Positions 47,653 through 56,817 of a stretch of 64,000 nt of DNA are shown here, piece after piece. The notes beneath the pieces were generated by a model. It worked only from the letters and a program-made list of their open reading frames with translations. It was not told the origin of the DNA and did no database searches. The translations under genes were made by a program, and so were the position numbers. The DNA is from Kofleriaceae bacterium (GTDB taxonomy: Bacteria > Myxococcota_A > Polyangia > Haliangiales > Haliangiaceae): NCBI GenBank assembly GCA_020633495.1, contig JACKDR010000018.1:1-64000 (forward strand), in the 5' to 3' direction. Positions within the stretch are counted from its first letter, which is position 1. Every line of letters starts with the position of its first letter.

Positions 47653-48252
47653 TCACTCGTCACCCGCGGCCGCCACCGGCACCACCAGCACCTCCCCTTC
47701 CAGCCACTGATACTCGCCGACCACCCAGTACGTCGTCGTCCCATCGCCTTGCTTCATCGCGCGGATGCTGTGGGCGCCGGGATCCACGACGTACTGGACC
47801 GCCAGGATCGCGCGCGTGACCTGATCGAGCGCCGAGAGCGTCGCCAGCGGCAGGTGCGCGGTGCGCGCCACGCTCGCACCAGGTTCCAGGAACCTCAGCG
47901 ACGGCACCCCGGGCAGCGCGTCCCCGAAGACGATCCCGCGGCGCAGCGTGACCGTGTCGCCGTCGAGCACGGGTCCGATCAGGAGGCCGTCGTCGTCGAT
48001 CGTACCGCGCGTCATGACCGCGTCGAACAGGTAGACGCGAGCCGCGGTCTCGTTGGTGATCGTGTAGTCGACGCGGAGCGTGCCGCCTTCGACGCGCATC
48101 CCCCAGCGCAGCGACGGTTCGGTCGCGAGCGCGCGGGCGGGGGGCGCGTCGGGCGCGGCCGGCGCAGCAGCTCGCGGCGCAGGCGGGACAACGGCGTGCG
48201 CGGTGTGGCCGCAGGCACCGAGGAAGGACAACAACGGCAGCAAGGTCCGCAT
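47653..48252 (-). CDS. Orphan CGHA-type lipoprotein (third family member)
   Basis: This 199-residue lipoprotein has lipobox FLGAC (Cys14) and GHTA after it. The beta domain shares RVDYTITNETAARVYLFDA, IDDDGLL, LRRGIVFGDALPGVP and LEPGASVARTAHLPL with its two relatives. Unlike them, it has no peptidase gene ahead. The same open frame extends 44 codons upstream to the GTG at 48384, which sits behind a copy of the peptidase promoter, so a fusion without a normal signal peptide could be made. ATG at 48252 is the natural start. It probably is the surviving half of a third pair. Confidence 0.75.
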   Translation of the reverse strand: MRTLLPLLSFLGACGHTAHAVVPPAPRAAAPAAPDAPPARALATEPSLRWGMRVEGGTLRVDYTITNETAARVYLFDAVMTRGTIDDDGLLIGPVLDGDTVTLRRGIVFGDALPGVPSLRFLEPGASVARTAHLPLATLSALDQVTRAILAVQYVVDPGAHSIRAMKQGDGTTTYWVVGEYQWLEGEVLVVPVAAAGDE

Positions 48253-48384
48253 CAGGGCGGCATCGAGCCTGACATCTGCGAACGCGCCCCCGCGCGACAC
48301 GAGTGGTGTCTGGCCGCCTGGAGCGTCCTCCTGCCAAGACGATCCCGACTCACAGATCACAGGAACTCCCTGGAACACCAACAC
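48253..48384 (-). pseudogene. 5' remnant of a third peptidase gene, in frame with the orphan lipoprotein
   Basis: The promoter copy at 48391-48420 leads to GTG 48384 and the start MLVFQGVPVICES. This parallels MSVFEDVF of peptidase 1 and MSGFDTRT of peptidase 2. The codons just before GTG (ARYRAC) match those before peptidase 2 (DRYRAL). The remnant is only 44 codons long and runs directly into the lipoprotein frame, with all peptidase motifs missing. A deletion that joined start and lipoprotein is the simplest account. Confidence 0.6.
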
Positions 48385-48390
48385 GCAGGC

Positions 48391-48420
48391 ACGGTATCGC
48401 GCGCCATCGGGGCGTGTCGA
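48391..48420 (-). promoter_or_regulatory. Third copy of the leaderless promoter
   Basis: Minus-strand TCGACA (complement of 48415-48420), 18 bases and TACCGT (complement of 48391-48396), then six bases to GTG 48384. The geometry is exactly that of the two intact peptidase genes. Confidence 0.65.
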
Positions 48421-48769
48421 GCGCCTCGCAGTCCCGGCGCACCCGCTGCGCTTCTCGAACGGCCCCGCACGATGCCGGTCAGATGGGCCCGAGGGCACCG
48501 TCGGCGACGAGATCTGTGTCCGGCCCCCGGACATCAATCGACGCGTGCGGTCGATTCTCCTTGACGGCTCGCGAGCGGCTTCGCGGTCGCCGTGGGCGAG
48601 GTGCCCGAGAATCGCCGACGAGCGGCGCGGAGCGGACGCTGGGCCGCCGGCAGCGACCGCGGCCCCGTTCGACGGGGTCGATGGCGTCTTCGCGGCGCAG
48701 CGGCGACGACAGGAGGCCGAAATCTCCCGTGGTACGGAAGGACTGCGCGTGTGCGCGGGAGGTGTGTCG
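48421..48769. other. 349-base stretch without a recognised gene
   Basis: This stretch lies between the promoter remnant and the DUF222-HNH gene. Long open frames exist on both strands, but none has a plausible protein style. The only signal I see is GCGGGAGGTG just before the HNH gene start. It may be leftover DNA from the deleted pair. Confidence 0.4.
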
Positions 48770-50110
48770 ATGTTCGATCGTGACGACGAGCGGGTGGAGC
48801 TGGAGTCCGTCCTCGACGGTGGGGTGGGATCCACGAGCGCGGATCGCGCGCCGGCGACGGACGACTGGCGGCGCCTCGACCGCGCGCTGCGTGGCATCGC
48901 GAAGCGGCGCGCCGCGCTCGACGCCGAGGAGGCGCGCTGGCTGGTCGCGGCGCAGCGGATCGCGCTGCACCGTCGCTTCGGCCACGCGACGCTGGCCGAG
49001 TACCTCGAGCGCACCCTGGGCTACGGGCCGCGCGCGGCGCGCGAGCGGCTGCGGGTCGCGACCGCGCTGCAGACGCTGCCGAAGATCGCCGACGCGCTGG
49101 CGCGCGGCGCCCAGTCGTACTCCGCGGTGCGCGAGCTGACCCGCGTGGGTCGCGACGACACCGAGGCCGCGTGGCTGACCGCCGCGGCCGGCAAGACCGT
49201 GCACGAGATCGAGGCCATGGTCGCCGGGCGACGCCCCGGAGACTTGCCGGGCGCCGAGGTCGATCCGGCGGAGATCCGGAGGTCGCTGTCGCTCGAGATC
49301 GGCCCGGAGACGCTGGCGCTGTGGCGCGACGCCCGGCTGGCCCTGGAACTGGAGCGCGGCGGCGCGATCTCCGACGACGAGCTCCTCGCCACGATGTGCC
49401 GGGAGCTGCTCGGTGGTGGCCGCGCCGCTGCCGCTGGCGACGCGCGGCCCGCCGGCCGCGCCGCCTACCAGATCGCGCTGACCGTGTGCCCATCCTGCGA
49501 CCGGACCACGCAGGACGGCGGCGGTCGTGCGATCGAGGTGCCGCCCGCGGTCGGCGCGCGAGCGCGGTGCGACGCGACGGTGCTCGGCCGGGTCGACGGC
49601 GACGACGTCGGCAGGGCCGCTCAGACGGTGCCGCCGCGGATCCGTCGCGCCGTGATCGCGCGGGACCACGGTCGGTGCCGAGTACCGGGCTGCCGGTCGT
49701 CGCGGTTCGTCGAGGTCCACCACGTGCAGCCGCGCGCCCAGGGCGGCCGCCACACGATGGACAACCTGATCTCGCTGTGCGGCGGTCATCACGACGCGGT
49801 CCACGCGGGTCGCTTGCGGATCGCGCGGGCCGCCTCGGGTGAGCCGACGTTCACCCACGCCGACGGCCGACCGTACGGGGCGCCGGCACCGATGACGACG
49901 CGCACGAGACACGGCGCAGGACGGGCGTCAGCCGACGCGTCGAGGTCCGGCTCCCACGACGACTCGCGCGGTGACGTCGAGCAGGCCCTGCGCGAAATGG
50001 GTTTCCCGGCCGCCGAGGCGCGCGCGGCGGCGGCCGCTTGCGCGGGCCACGTCGGGCAGCCGCTCGAGGAGCTGGTCAGGCGCGCGCTCCGCGCGGCGCA
50101 CCAGCCCTGA
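48770..50110 (+). CDS. DUF222-HNH endonuclease with a UBA/RuvA-C-like C-terminal domain
   Basis: This 446-residue protein has a DUF222-like helical region (about 15-210, with LGYGPRAARERLRVATALQ). The HNH nuclease motif is in RCRVPGCRSSRFVEVHHV followed by NLISLCGGHHDAVH. The last 45 residues (DVEQALREMGFPAAEARAA and on) look like a three-helix UBA/RuvA-C domain. Such DUF222-HNH proteins come in many copies in Actinobacteria and Myxococcota and may be mobile, but their role is not settled. ATG at 48770 follows GGGAGGTG. It lies between the lipoprotein/peptidase units, in the opposite direction. Confidence 0.82.
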   Translation: MFDRDDERVELESVLDGGVGSTSADRAPATDDWRRLDRALRGIAKRRAALDAEEARWLVAAQRIALHRRFGHATLAEYLERTLGYGPRAARERLRVATALQTLPKIADALARGAQSYSAVRELTRVGRDDTEAAWLTAAAGKTVHEIEAMVAGRRPGDLPGAEVDPAEIRRSLSLEIGPETLALWRDARLALELERGGAISDDELLATMCRELLGGGRAAAAGDARPAGRAAYQIALTVCPSCDRTTQDGGGRAIEVPPAVGARARCDATVLGRVDGDDVGRAAQTVPPRIRRAVIARDHGRCRVPGCRSSRFVEVHHVQPRAQGGRHTMDNLISLCGGHHDAVHAGRLRIARAASGEPTFTHADGRPYGAPAPMTTRTRHGAGRASADASRSGSHDDSRGDVEQALREMGFPAAEARAAAAACAGHVGQPLEELVRRALRAAHQP

Positions 50111-50195
50111 GCCAGGGTCGACTCGCGGCGACGCCGCCGAGGCGACGCCGTGCCGCGTGCAGTCCAGCGAAGGCGTGACCGGCCCGGGCCTGAGG

Positions 50196-50867
50196 CTAGC
50201 GTCCGGCCGCCGCGGCCAGCGACACCGGCAAGGCCAGCCGCTCGCCGACCAGCCAGCGGACGTCGCCGTGGATCCAGTACCAGGTGCTGCCGTCGTCGTT
50301 GTGCACGGGCTTGATGCCGCGCGCGCCTGGATCCGGAACGTACTGGACCTGCAGGATCGCGTGGGTCGCCGCGGCGAGATCACCGTCGAGGTAGCCGAGC
50401 GCCGGCGGGCCCGCCGGCAGCGGCAGGTGCGCCGTGCGCGACACGCGCGCGCCGGGATCGAGCGACCGGAGCTCGGGCAGCGCCGGGACGACGTCGCCGA
50501 AGATCACGCCGCGCTGGATCGTCACGGTGTCGCCGTCGAGGTGTCCGCCGAGCTCCACCGCGTCGTCGTCGACGGCGCCGCGCACCAGCACCGTGTCCAG
50601 CAGGTAGATCCGGCGCGCGGTGCCGTTGGTGACGACGTAGTCGATCCGGAGGCGGTCGCCGTCGACGGCCAGGCTCCAGTCGAGCACGGGCGCGTCGGCG
50701 GCCGCCGTCAGCGCGGCGTCCGGGGCTGGCGCCGCGGCGTCGACCGCCACGGCGACTGCGTCCATGCCGGCGTCCTGGGGCACCGACCGCGGCGACGACG
50801 GTTCCGAGGCAGCGTGGCCGCACGCGACCAGCGCGACGGCGACGACGGCGACGACACGCACGCTCAC
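50196..50867 (-). CDS. CGHA-type lipoprotein paired with an M91-like peptidase (pair 2)
   Basis: This 223-residue lipoprotein has lipobox LVAC (Cys16) followed by GHAA, an Ala/Asp linker and the shared beta domain: RIDYVVTNGTARRIYLLDT, VDDDAVE, IQRGVIFGDVVPALP and LDPGARVSRTAHLPL. It begins with GTG at 50867, overlapping the peptidase stop as GTGA, so translation is coupled. As for pair 1, an immunity or inhibitor function is inferred from this tight pairing. The beta domain is about as long as in the two relatives; the linker is longer. Confidence 0.75.
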   Translation of the reverse strand: MSVRVVAVVAVALVACGHAASEPSSPRSVPQDAGMDAVAVAVDAAAPAPDAALTAAADAPVLDWSLAVDGDRLRIDYVVTNGTARRIYLLDTVLVRGAVDDDAVELGGHLDGDTVTIQRGVIFGDVVPALPELRSLDPGARVSRTAHLPLPAGPPALGYLDGDLAAATHAILQVQYVPDPGARGIKPVHNDDGSTWYWIHGDVRWLVGERLALPVSLAAAAGR

Positions 50868-51940
50868 CGCCCCGCGCCGTCGTGGTGGTACGAGCCGGTG
50901 TAGTGGGTGTAGCGATCGCGCTGCGCCATGGTGGCGTCGCCCTCGAGCCCCTTGCCGGATCGCGCGACGCCGTGGCGCTCCGCGCGGTAGCCGTTCTCGG
51001 TGTAGCGATCACCGGCGAACCGGCCGAGGCCGGTCGCCTGGTGCTCGTCGGCCCACGTCGTCGAGCGGGCGTCGTCCAGGACGCCGTCCATCTCGACCGC
51101 CTGCGCCCCGATGCCCAGCAGGCCGGCGGTCACGTCGATCGGCTGTGCGTCCGCCTCGGTCACGTGGCCGGTCGCCAGCGTGCCCTGGGAGTTGTGCAGG
51201 GCGTGGACCAGCTCGTGGTAGAGCGCGACGTCGCTGCGGATCTCCATGAAGCCGGGGGCCCCGACGTCCTGATCCGGCATGATCGAGACCAGCGTGTCCG
51301 CGCCGGCGCCCGGCGCGCCGTTGTCGGGGTCAGGGCTCCCGACCCTCGGCGCGACGTTGACCGAGGCGCCGGCGCGCAGGCTGCTCGGCTCGCCCGTGAC
51401 GGGATCCAGGTTCGCCGACAGCGTGGTCTTGCGGTGCACCTGCTCGCCGTCGACGTCGCGGACGTTGTGGGCCAGCTGCCCGATCATCTCGCGGCCGCTG
51501 GTGGTCTGCATGATGTCGCCGAGGTCGTCCATCATCGCGGCGCGGAACGCCGCCGGATCGTCGGTGTCGCTGCCGTCGATCTCGATGTCGGTGAAGCCCA
51601 TGCGGATGTCGCTGTAGGTGCGGACGATCTCCGCGTACTCCGCCGCCGTCACCTCGTTGGGCGCGCGGTCAGCGGACGCGTCGTCGTCGACCACGGTGAA
51701 CTTGCCGGCGAGCTCGGTGGCCGCCGCCTCGCGGTCCCTGGCGCCCATGCGATCGGCGAAGGTGGGCGGCGCCGGCCCGTCGCGACCGATCGGGTTGCCC
51801 CAGGTGCCGATCGGCGGCGCCCCTTCGTCGGACGCCGGCCGCGGGAACGGGTACCGCACGCACGCGGCCGGCGCCGCGGTCTCGCTCGGGTCCAGCCCGA
51901 GGAGGTCAGGAGATCCAGTGCGCGTGTCGAACCCGGACAC
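50864..51940 (-). CDS. M91-like (NleD-like) zinc metallopeptidase, pair 2
   Basis: This 358-residue homologue of the protein at 46508-47566 has its zinc motif HELVH at residues 242-246 in ALYHELVHALHNSQG. Shared blocks are NEVTAAEYAEIVRTYSDIR, DDLGDIMQTTSGREMI and DEHQATGLGRFAGDRYTENGY. The two proteins also share their final ARSGKGL...GDATMAQRDRY region. The first 65 residues (VRYPFPRPASDEG and others) are unlike the other's. Longer open frames upstream exist, but GTG 51940 is chosen. It sits six bases after the -10 and gives MSGFDT, parallel to MSVFED. No signal peptide. The lipoprotein gene overlaps its stop. Confidence 0.75.
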   Translation of the reverse strand: MSGFDTRTGSPDLLGLDPSETAAPAACVRYPFPRPASDEGAPPIGTWGNPIGRDGPAPPTFADRMGARDREAAATELAGKFTVVDDDASADRAPNEVTAAEYAEIVRTYSDIRMGFTDIEIDGSDTDDPAAFRAAMMDDLGDIMQTTSGREMIGQLAHNVRDVDGEQVHRKTTLSANLDPVTGEPSSLRAGASVNVAPRVGSPDPDNGAPGAGADTLVSIMPDQDVGAPGFMEIRSDVALYHELVHALHNSQGTLATGHVTEADAQPIDVTAGLLGIGAQAVEMDGVLDDARSTTWADEHQATGLGRFAGDRYTENGYRAERHGVARSGKGLEGDATMAQRDRYTHYTGSYHHDGAGR

Positions 51941-51946
51941 CAGAGC

Positions 51947-51976
51947 ACGATAGCGATCTCGCCGCGAAGGTGTCGA
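51947..51976 (-). promoter_or_regulatory. Predicted leaderless promoter of peptidase 2
   Basis: Minus-strand TCGACA (complement of 51971-51976), 18 bases and TATCGT (complement of 51947-51952), then six bases to GTG 51940. No Shine-Dalgarno is present. Confidence 0.65.
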
Positions 51977-52026
51977 GGATTGTCGACGCCGGCGGCTCGC
52001 TGCCGCGCTTTGCCGGCCGCCCCCCG

Positions 52027-52881
52027 CTACCGGCAGGCGACGCGCCAGTCGTCGAGGTCGAGGTTCTTGATCAGCGTGTCGAAGTCCTTGGCGTTGGCCT
52101 GGGGACACACGGTGTCGGCGAGGCCGGCGGCGCCGTACTCGACCTGGAACACGGCCTTGCCGGCGGCGACGAACGGATCGAGCAGGTCGCACTCGTCGTA
52201 GGCCCAGCACTCCTCGTCGAGGGCCCAGTCGAAGGCGCCGACCAGGTCGTCGATCTGATCGAGGTCGTTCTTGAGGCCCACCGACAGGCCGCGCGCGTGG
52301 GCCGCGGTGGCGAGGAAGCGATCGTAGTCGAGCTGGTCGGCGGCGGTCAGCGGGAAGCCGGTGGTGTTGGCGTAGCCGTCGACGTTGTCGGGCTCGACGC
52401 CGTCGCAGCCGCGCGTCACGGCGACGTCGAGGCGCGCCTCCATCAGGGCGCGGACCTCGGCGGAGCGGACGTCGAGCCAGCGCTCGCCGGGCCAGCCGTC
52501 GAGGGCGTCGCCGATCGCCGCGGCCGGGAACTGGGCGGCGTCGTCGCGCCAGTCCTCGTGGCTGCCGGCGCTGAAGTAGCACACGATCTTGACGCCGCGC
52601 CCGCGCAGCGCGGCCAGCGCGGCGTCGGGGGCGTCGAACAGGTCGACGTCGTACATGACGACGTCGAGCGTGGTGTCGATCGTGCCCGACAGCTGCCACT
52701 GCCACGACGTCCCGGGCGGCGGGTGCCAGACGTCGGTGGTGTCGGCGTCGGGCCCGGCGTCGATCGTCGAGGTCGCCGCGTCCGGACCGTCGTCGTCGCC
52801 TGCGCCGCCGCCGCCGCAGGCGGTCGCCGCGGTGAGCAGGGCGGCGCAGGTCACGAGCGCGAGGCGGGGGCGGGGGCGCAT
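52027..52881 (-). CDS. GH114 endo-alpha-1,4-polygalactosaminidase-like lipoprotein
   Basis: This 284-residue lipoprotein has a signal peptide ending LTAATACG and a Gly/Asp linker. The GH114 barrel is recognised by VVMYDVDLFDAP, VKIVCYFSAGSHEDWR, ERWLDVRSAEVRALM and GCDGVEPDNVDGY, and later VGLKNDLDQIDDL. Enzymes of this family cut galactosaminogalactan and related exopolysaccharides. The likely catalytic Asp/Glu lies in GVEPDN. It would sit on the cell surface and act on matrix or prey polysaccharide. ATG at 52881. It follows the peptidase promoter region on the same strand but is not part of the pairs. Confidence 0.85.
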   Translation of the reverse strand: MRPRPRLALVTCAALLTAATACGGGGAGDDDGPDAATSTIDAGPDADTTDVWHPPPGTSWQWQLSGTIDTTLDVVMYDVDLFDAPDAALAALRGRGVKIVCYFSAGSHEDWRDDAAQFPAAAIGDALDGWPGERWLDVRSAEVRALMEARLDVAVTRGCDGVEPDNVDGYANTTGFPLTAADQLDYDRFLATAAHARGLSVGLKNDLDQIDDLVGAFDWALDEECWAYDECDLLDPFVAAGKAVFQVEYGAAGLADTVCPQANAKDFDTLIKNLDLDDWRVACR

Positions 52882-52951
52882 CCCTGCAGCTTCGGCTACC
52901 GGACGTCGCGGCACAAGCCTGGCCTTCACGCGGGCGTGGGTGCGACGCGCG

Positions 52952-53674
52952 TCACTCGGTGGGCGGCGCCCCGTCGCGCAGCGCCGCCGCGAGATGGGCG
53001 ACCAGCGTCTCGTCGTAGTCAGCGTCCTTCTGGCTGAACTCGCCAACGTTGCCGTCGAGGTCGTAGTTGAAGAAGACCTCGGCGGAGTCGTCACCACGCT
53101 CGCTGGTCCACTTGCTGGCGACCCAGGGGCCGGCGCCGGCGAAGCCGTTGGCGCCGCGCCCGACGTGCTCGCCCAGCACCACCGAGCTCACGGTCAGCAC
53201 GCCGATCGGGCGCTGGACGCCGGGCGGTGGCACCGCGACCCCGAAGGCGTGCGCGTACTCGCCGACGAACCGGGCGCCGTCCTCACGCGAGAGGACGCCG
53301 AGCCTGGCCGCGAACAGCACCATGTCGATGTCGCCGTGCAAGCGGCGCTCCTCGTGCAACCCGACCACGAACGGCACGCCGCCGGCGGTGGCGGCGTCGA
53401 GGAAGGTCCAGTCGCCGCCTGGCTCGTGCCACGGCGGCTCGTCGCTCGGCTGCTCGCCCTCGTGGACCGCCGTCACCGTGAACGCCAGGTGCGGTGGTTC
53501 GTCGGCGGAGCCGGCGCCGACGCGGGCCTGGAGCACCGGCCCCGTCGCGGCGTCGGCCACGGCGACCACCGGAGCGTGCGCCGGGGTCTTGGCCGGCGGG
53601 GACTTCTCGGCCTTGTCGCGGCAACCGACCGCGAGTGCCAGCGCGACCACCAGGAGCACGAGACGACGTTCCAT
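52952..53674 (-). CDS. Lipoprotein of unknown function
   Basis: This 240-residue protein has lipobox AVGC (Cys18) followed by RDKAEKSPP and a linker. The mature part has mixed strands and helices, for example DWTFLDAATAGGVPFVVGLH and GDDSAEVFFNYDLDGNVGEF. I recognise no family. The last part (EFSQKDADYDETLVAHLAAAL) looks helical. The start ATG is at 53674, and its promoter region lies back to back with the lipoprotein gene at 53747. The gene is 70 bases upstream of the GH114 gene start and could be transcribed with it. Confidence 0.65.
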   Translation of the reverse strand: MERRLVLLVVALALAVGCRDKAEKSPPAKTPAHAPVVAVADAATGPVLQARVGAGSADEPPHLAFTVTAVHEGEQPSDEPPWHEPGGDWTFLDAATAGGVPFVVGLHEERRLHGDIDMVLFAARLGVLSREDGARFVGEYAHAFGVAVPPPGVQRPIGVLTVSSVVLGEHVGRGANGFAGAGPWVASKWTSERGDDSAEVFFNYDLDGNVGEFSQKDADYDETLVAHLAAALRDGAPPTE

Positions 53675-53746
53675 GCACCGAAACTACACGGCCGACCAGA
53701 CGACCGCGACCGCCGCGGCCACCGTGGCCGTGGCACAATCGGGCAC

Positions 53747-55042
53747 GTGCGCGCCCCGACGTCCGCCTCGAGCCTCCCCGTCGCCAGCGCCGTCGCCGCG
53801 GCCGTCGCCCTCGCCGGCCTGACGACGCTGGGCGGCTGCAAGGGCAAGGACAAGCACGCCTCCGACGACACCGGCGTGGTCCGGGTCGCGGACGTCAAGG
53901 CCGAGCGGGCGCAGGCGCGCCGCGCCGCCACCGCGGCGTGCATCGACGGCCTCGCGACCCCGGCGCCGCCGGGCGCGCTCGATGGCGGGCTCGGCGCCCT
54001 GCTCGACCGCTGCCAGGTGTGCGGCGTGTCGTGGCAGCCGGTGGTGGCGCTGTCGCGGATCGATCCCGACGACGGCCCCGGTCCGGACGTGCCGCCGGCC
54101 GACCGGGCGATCGCCGTGCTCGACGCCTGCGACGCGCTGTGCTCGACCCGCGCCCGCGAGGAGATCGCCGGGCCGATGCGCGACGCCGCCGCCGGCCAGG
54201 CGCCGTCGCAGCCGTGGCGCAAGCTCGCCGAGGTCTGCCCCGACGTCATGGGCACCGACGCGCGCACGATCCGGTTCGCGCGCGGCACCTGGTTCGCGCT
54301 CGCCGAGGTCGGGCGCGCGCTGTGGAGCCCCGACGTCACCGCCGCGCAGGCCGCGCGCCGCGACGCCGCCGCGCTCGAGTTCCCGCTGCCGCCGTACAGC
54401 CAGGTCTCGACCGCGGTCGCGCTGCCCGAGTCCGACGTCCTGGCGCCGTGGCTGCCGCGGATCGGCGTGACGATCGCCGCGACGGAGCTCCACGTCGGCG
54501 CGCTGCCGTGGGTCGAGGTCACCGACGGCAAGCTGGCGCTGGTGCCGGCGCCCGGTGACGCCTACCCGGGAGTCAACGTGCCGCTGCCATCGGCGGCGGC
54601 CGCGCTCGGCGATCTGCGCGGCGCGCTGACCGGCTCGAAGCACCGCGCCGACGCCGACCTGTCGCCGGTGCTGCTGGCGCCGCGTGCGATGCCGGCGGCC
54701 CGGGTCCTCGAGGTCATGGCCGCCCTGCCCGGCCCGCAGTTCCTGGCCGCGACGCGCAAGACCCGCGGCGCCGAGCCCTGGGCCGAGCCGCTGGGCGCGA
54801 TCCCGGTCAGCCTCGCCGCCGGCCCGGCGCCGGCGGGCGTGCCGCGCATCGCGCCCACCGGGCTCGGCGCCGACGCCGCCACCGAGATCCAGAGCCTGCT
54901 CGCCGAGGCCGAGGGCCACCGCGACCTCTCGGTCCTGGTCCTGCCGGCGGGCGCCACGGTCAGCTACCTGGCCGACGCGCTGGGCGCCATGCACGCCGGC
55001 GGCGTCACCACCGCGATCGTCGTCCAGGAGCCGGCGCGATGA
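53747..55042 (+). CDS. Large lipoprotein of unknown function
   Basis: This 431-residue protein begins at GTG 53747 with a signal peptide ending LGGCKGKDKH (lipobox Cys). The N-terminal 180 residues are helical and contain five or more Cys in short spacing (CQVCGVSW, DACDALC). The second half alternates strands and helices (GVTIAATELHVGALPWVEVTDGKLALVP, split here as two strand pairs). The ExbD/TolR-like end LSVLVLPAGATVSYLADAL may be an ExbD-like fold. CACAAT seven bases before GTG could be a -10 box. It lies 58 bases upstream of glpD. Function unknown. Confidence 0.65.
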   Translation: MRAPTSASSLPVASAVAAAVALAGLTTLGGCKGKDKHASDDTGVVRVADVKAERAQARRAATAACIDGLATPAPPGALDGGLGALLDRCQVCGVSWQPVVALSRIDPDDGPGPDVPPADRAIAVLDACDALCSTRAREEIAGPMRDAAAGQAPSQPWRKLAEVCPDVMGTDARTIRFARGTWFALAEVGRALWSPDVTAAQAARRDAAALEFPLPPYSQVSTAVALPESDVLAPWLPRIGVTIAATELHVGALPWVEVTDGKLALVPAPGDAYPGVNVPLPSAAAALGDLRGALTGSKHRADADLSPVLLAPRAMPAARVLEVMAALPGPQFLAATRKTRGAEPWAEPLGAIPVSLAAGPAPAGVPRIAPTGLGADAATEIQSLLAEAEGHRDLSVLVLPAGATVSYLADALGAMHAGGVTTAIVVQEPAR

Positions 55043-55065
55043 CGCGGCCTCAAGCCGACTCACCC

Positions 55066-55094
55066 TTGACGGCCCGCGGCGCGTGCGAAAGGCT
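55066..55094 (+). promoter_or_regulatory. Possible leaderless promoter of glpD
   Basis: TTGACG (55066-55071), 17 bases and AAGGCT (55089-55094), then six bases to the glpD GTG at 55101. The -10 is poor, but the spacing repeats that of def and of the peptidase genes. Confidence 0.4.
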
Positions 55095-55100
55095 GGCCGC

Positions 55101-56774
<1,674 letters not shown>

Positions 56775-56817
56775 CGGCGGCGAACGGCGCGACGTCAGGT
56801 CGCGTCGCCGTCCGCGC

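Noticed and set aside
51941..52705. Upstream extension of peptidase 2 giving a 613-residue protein
   Set aside because: The extra part lies within the GH114 gene in another frame and has no sensible composition. The conserved promoter and GTG at 51940 define the start.
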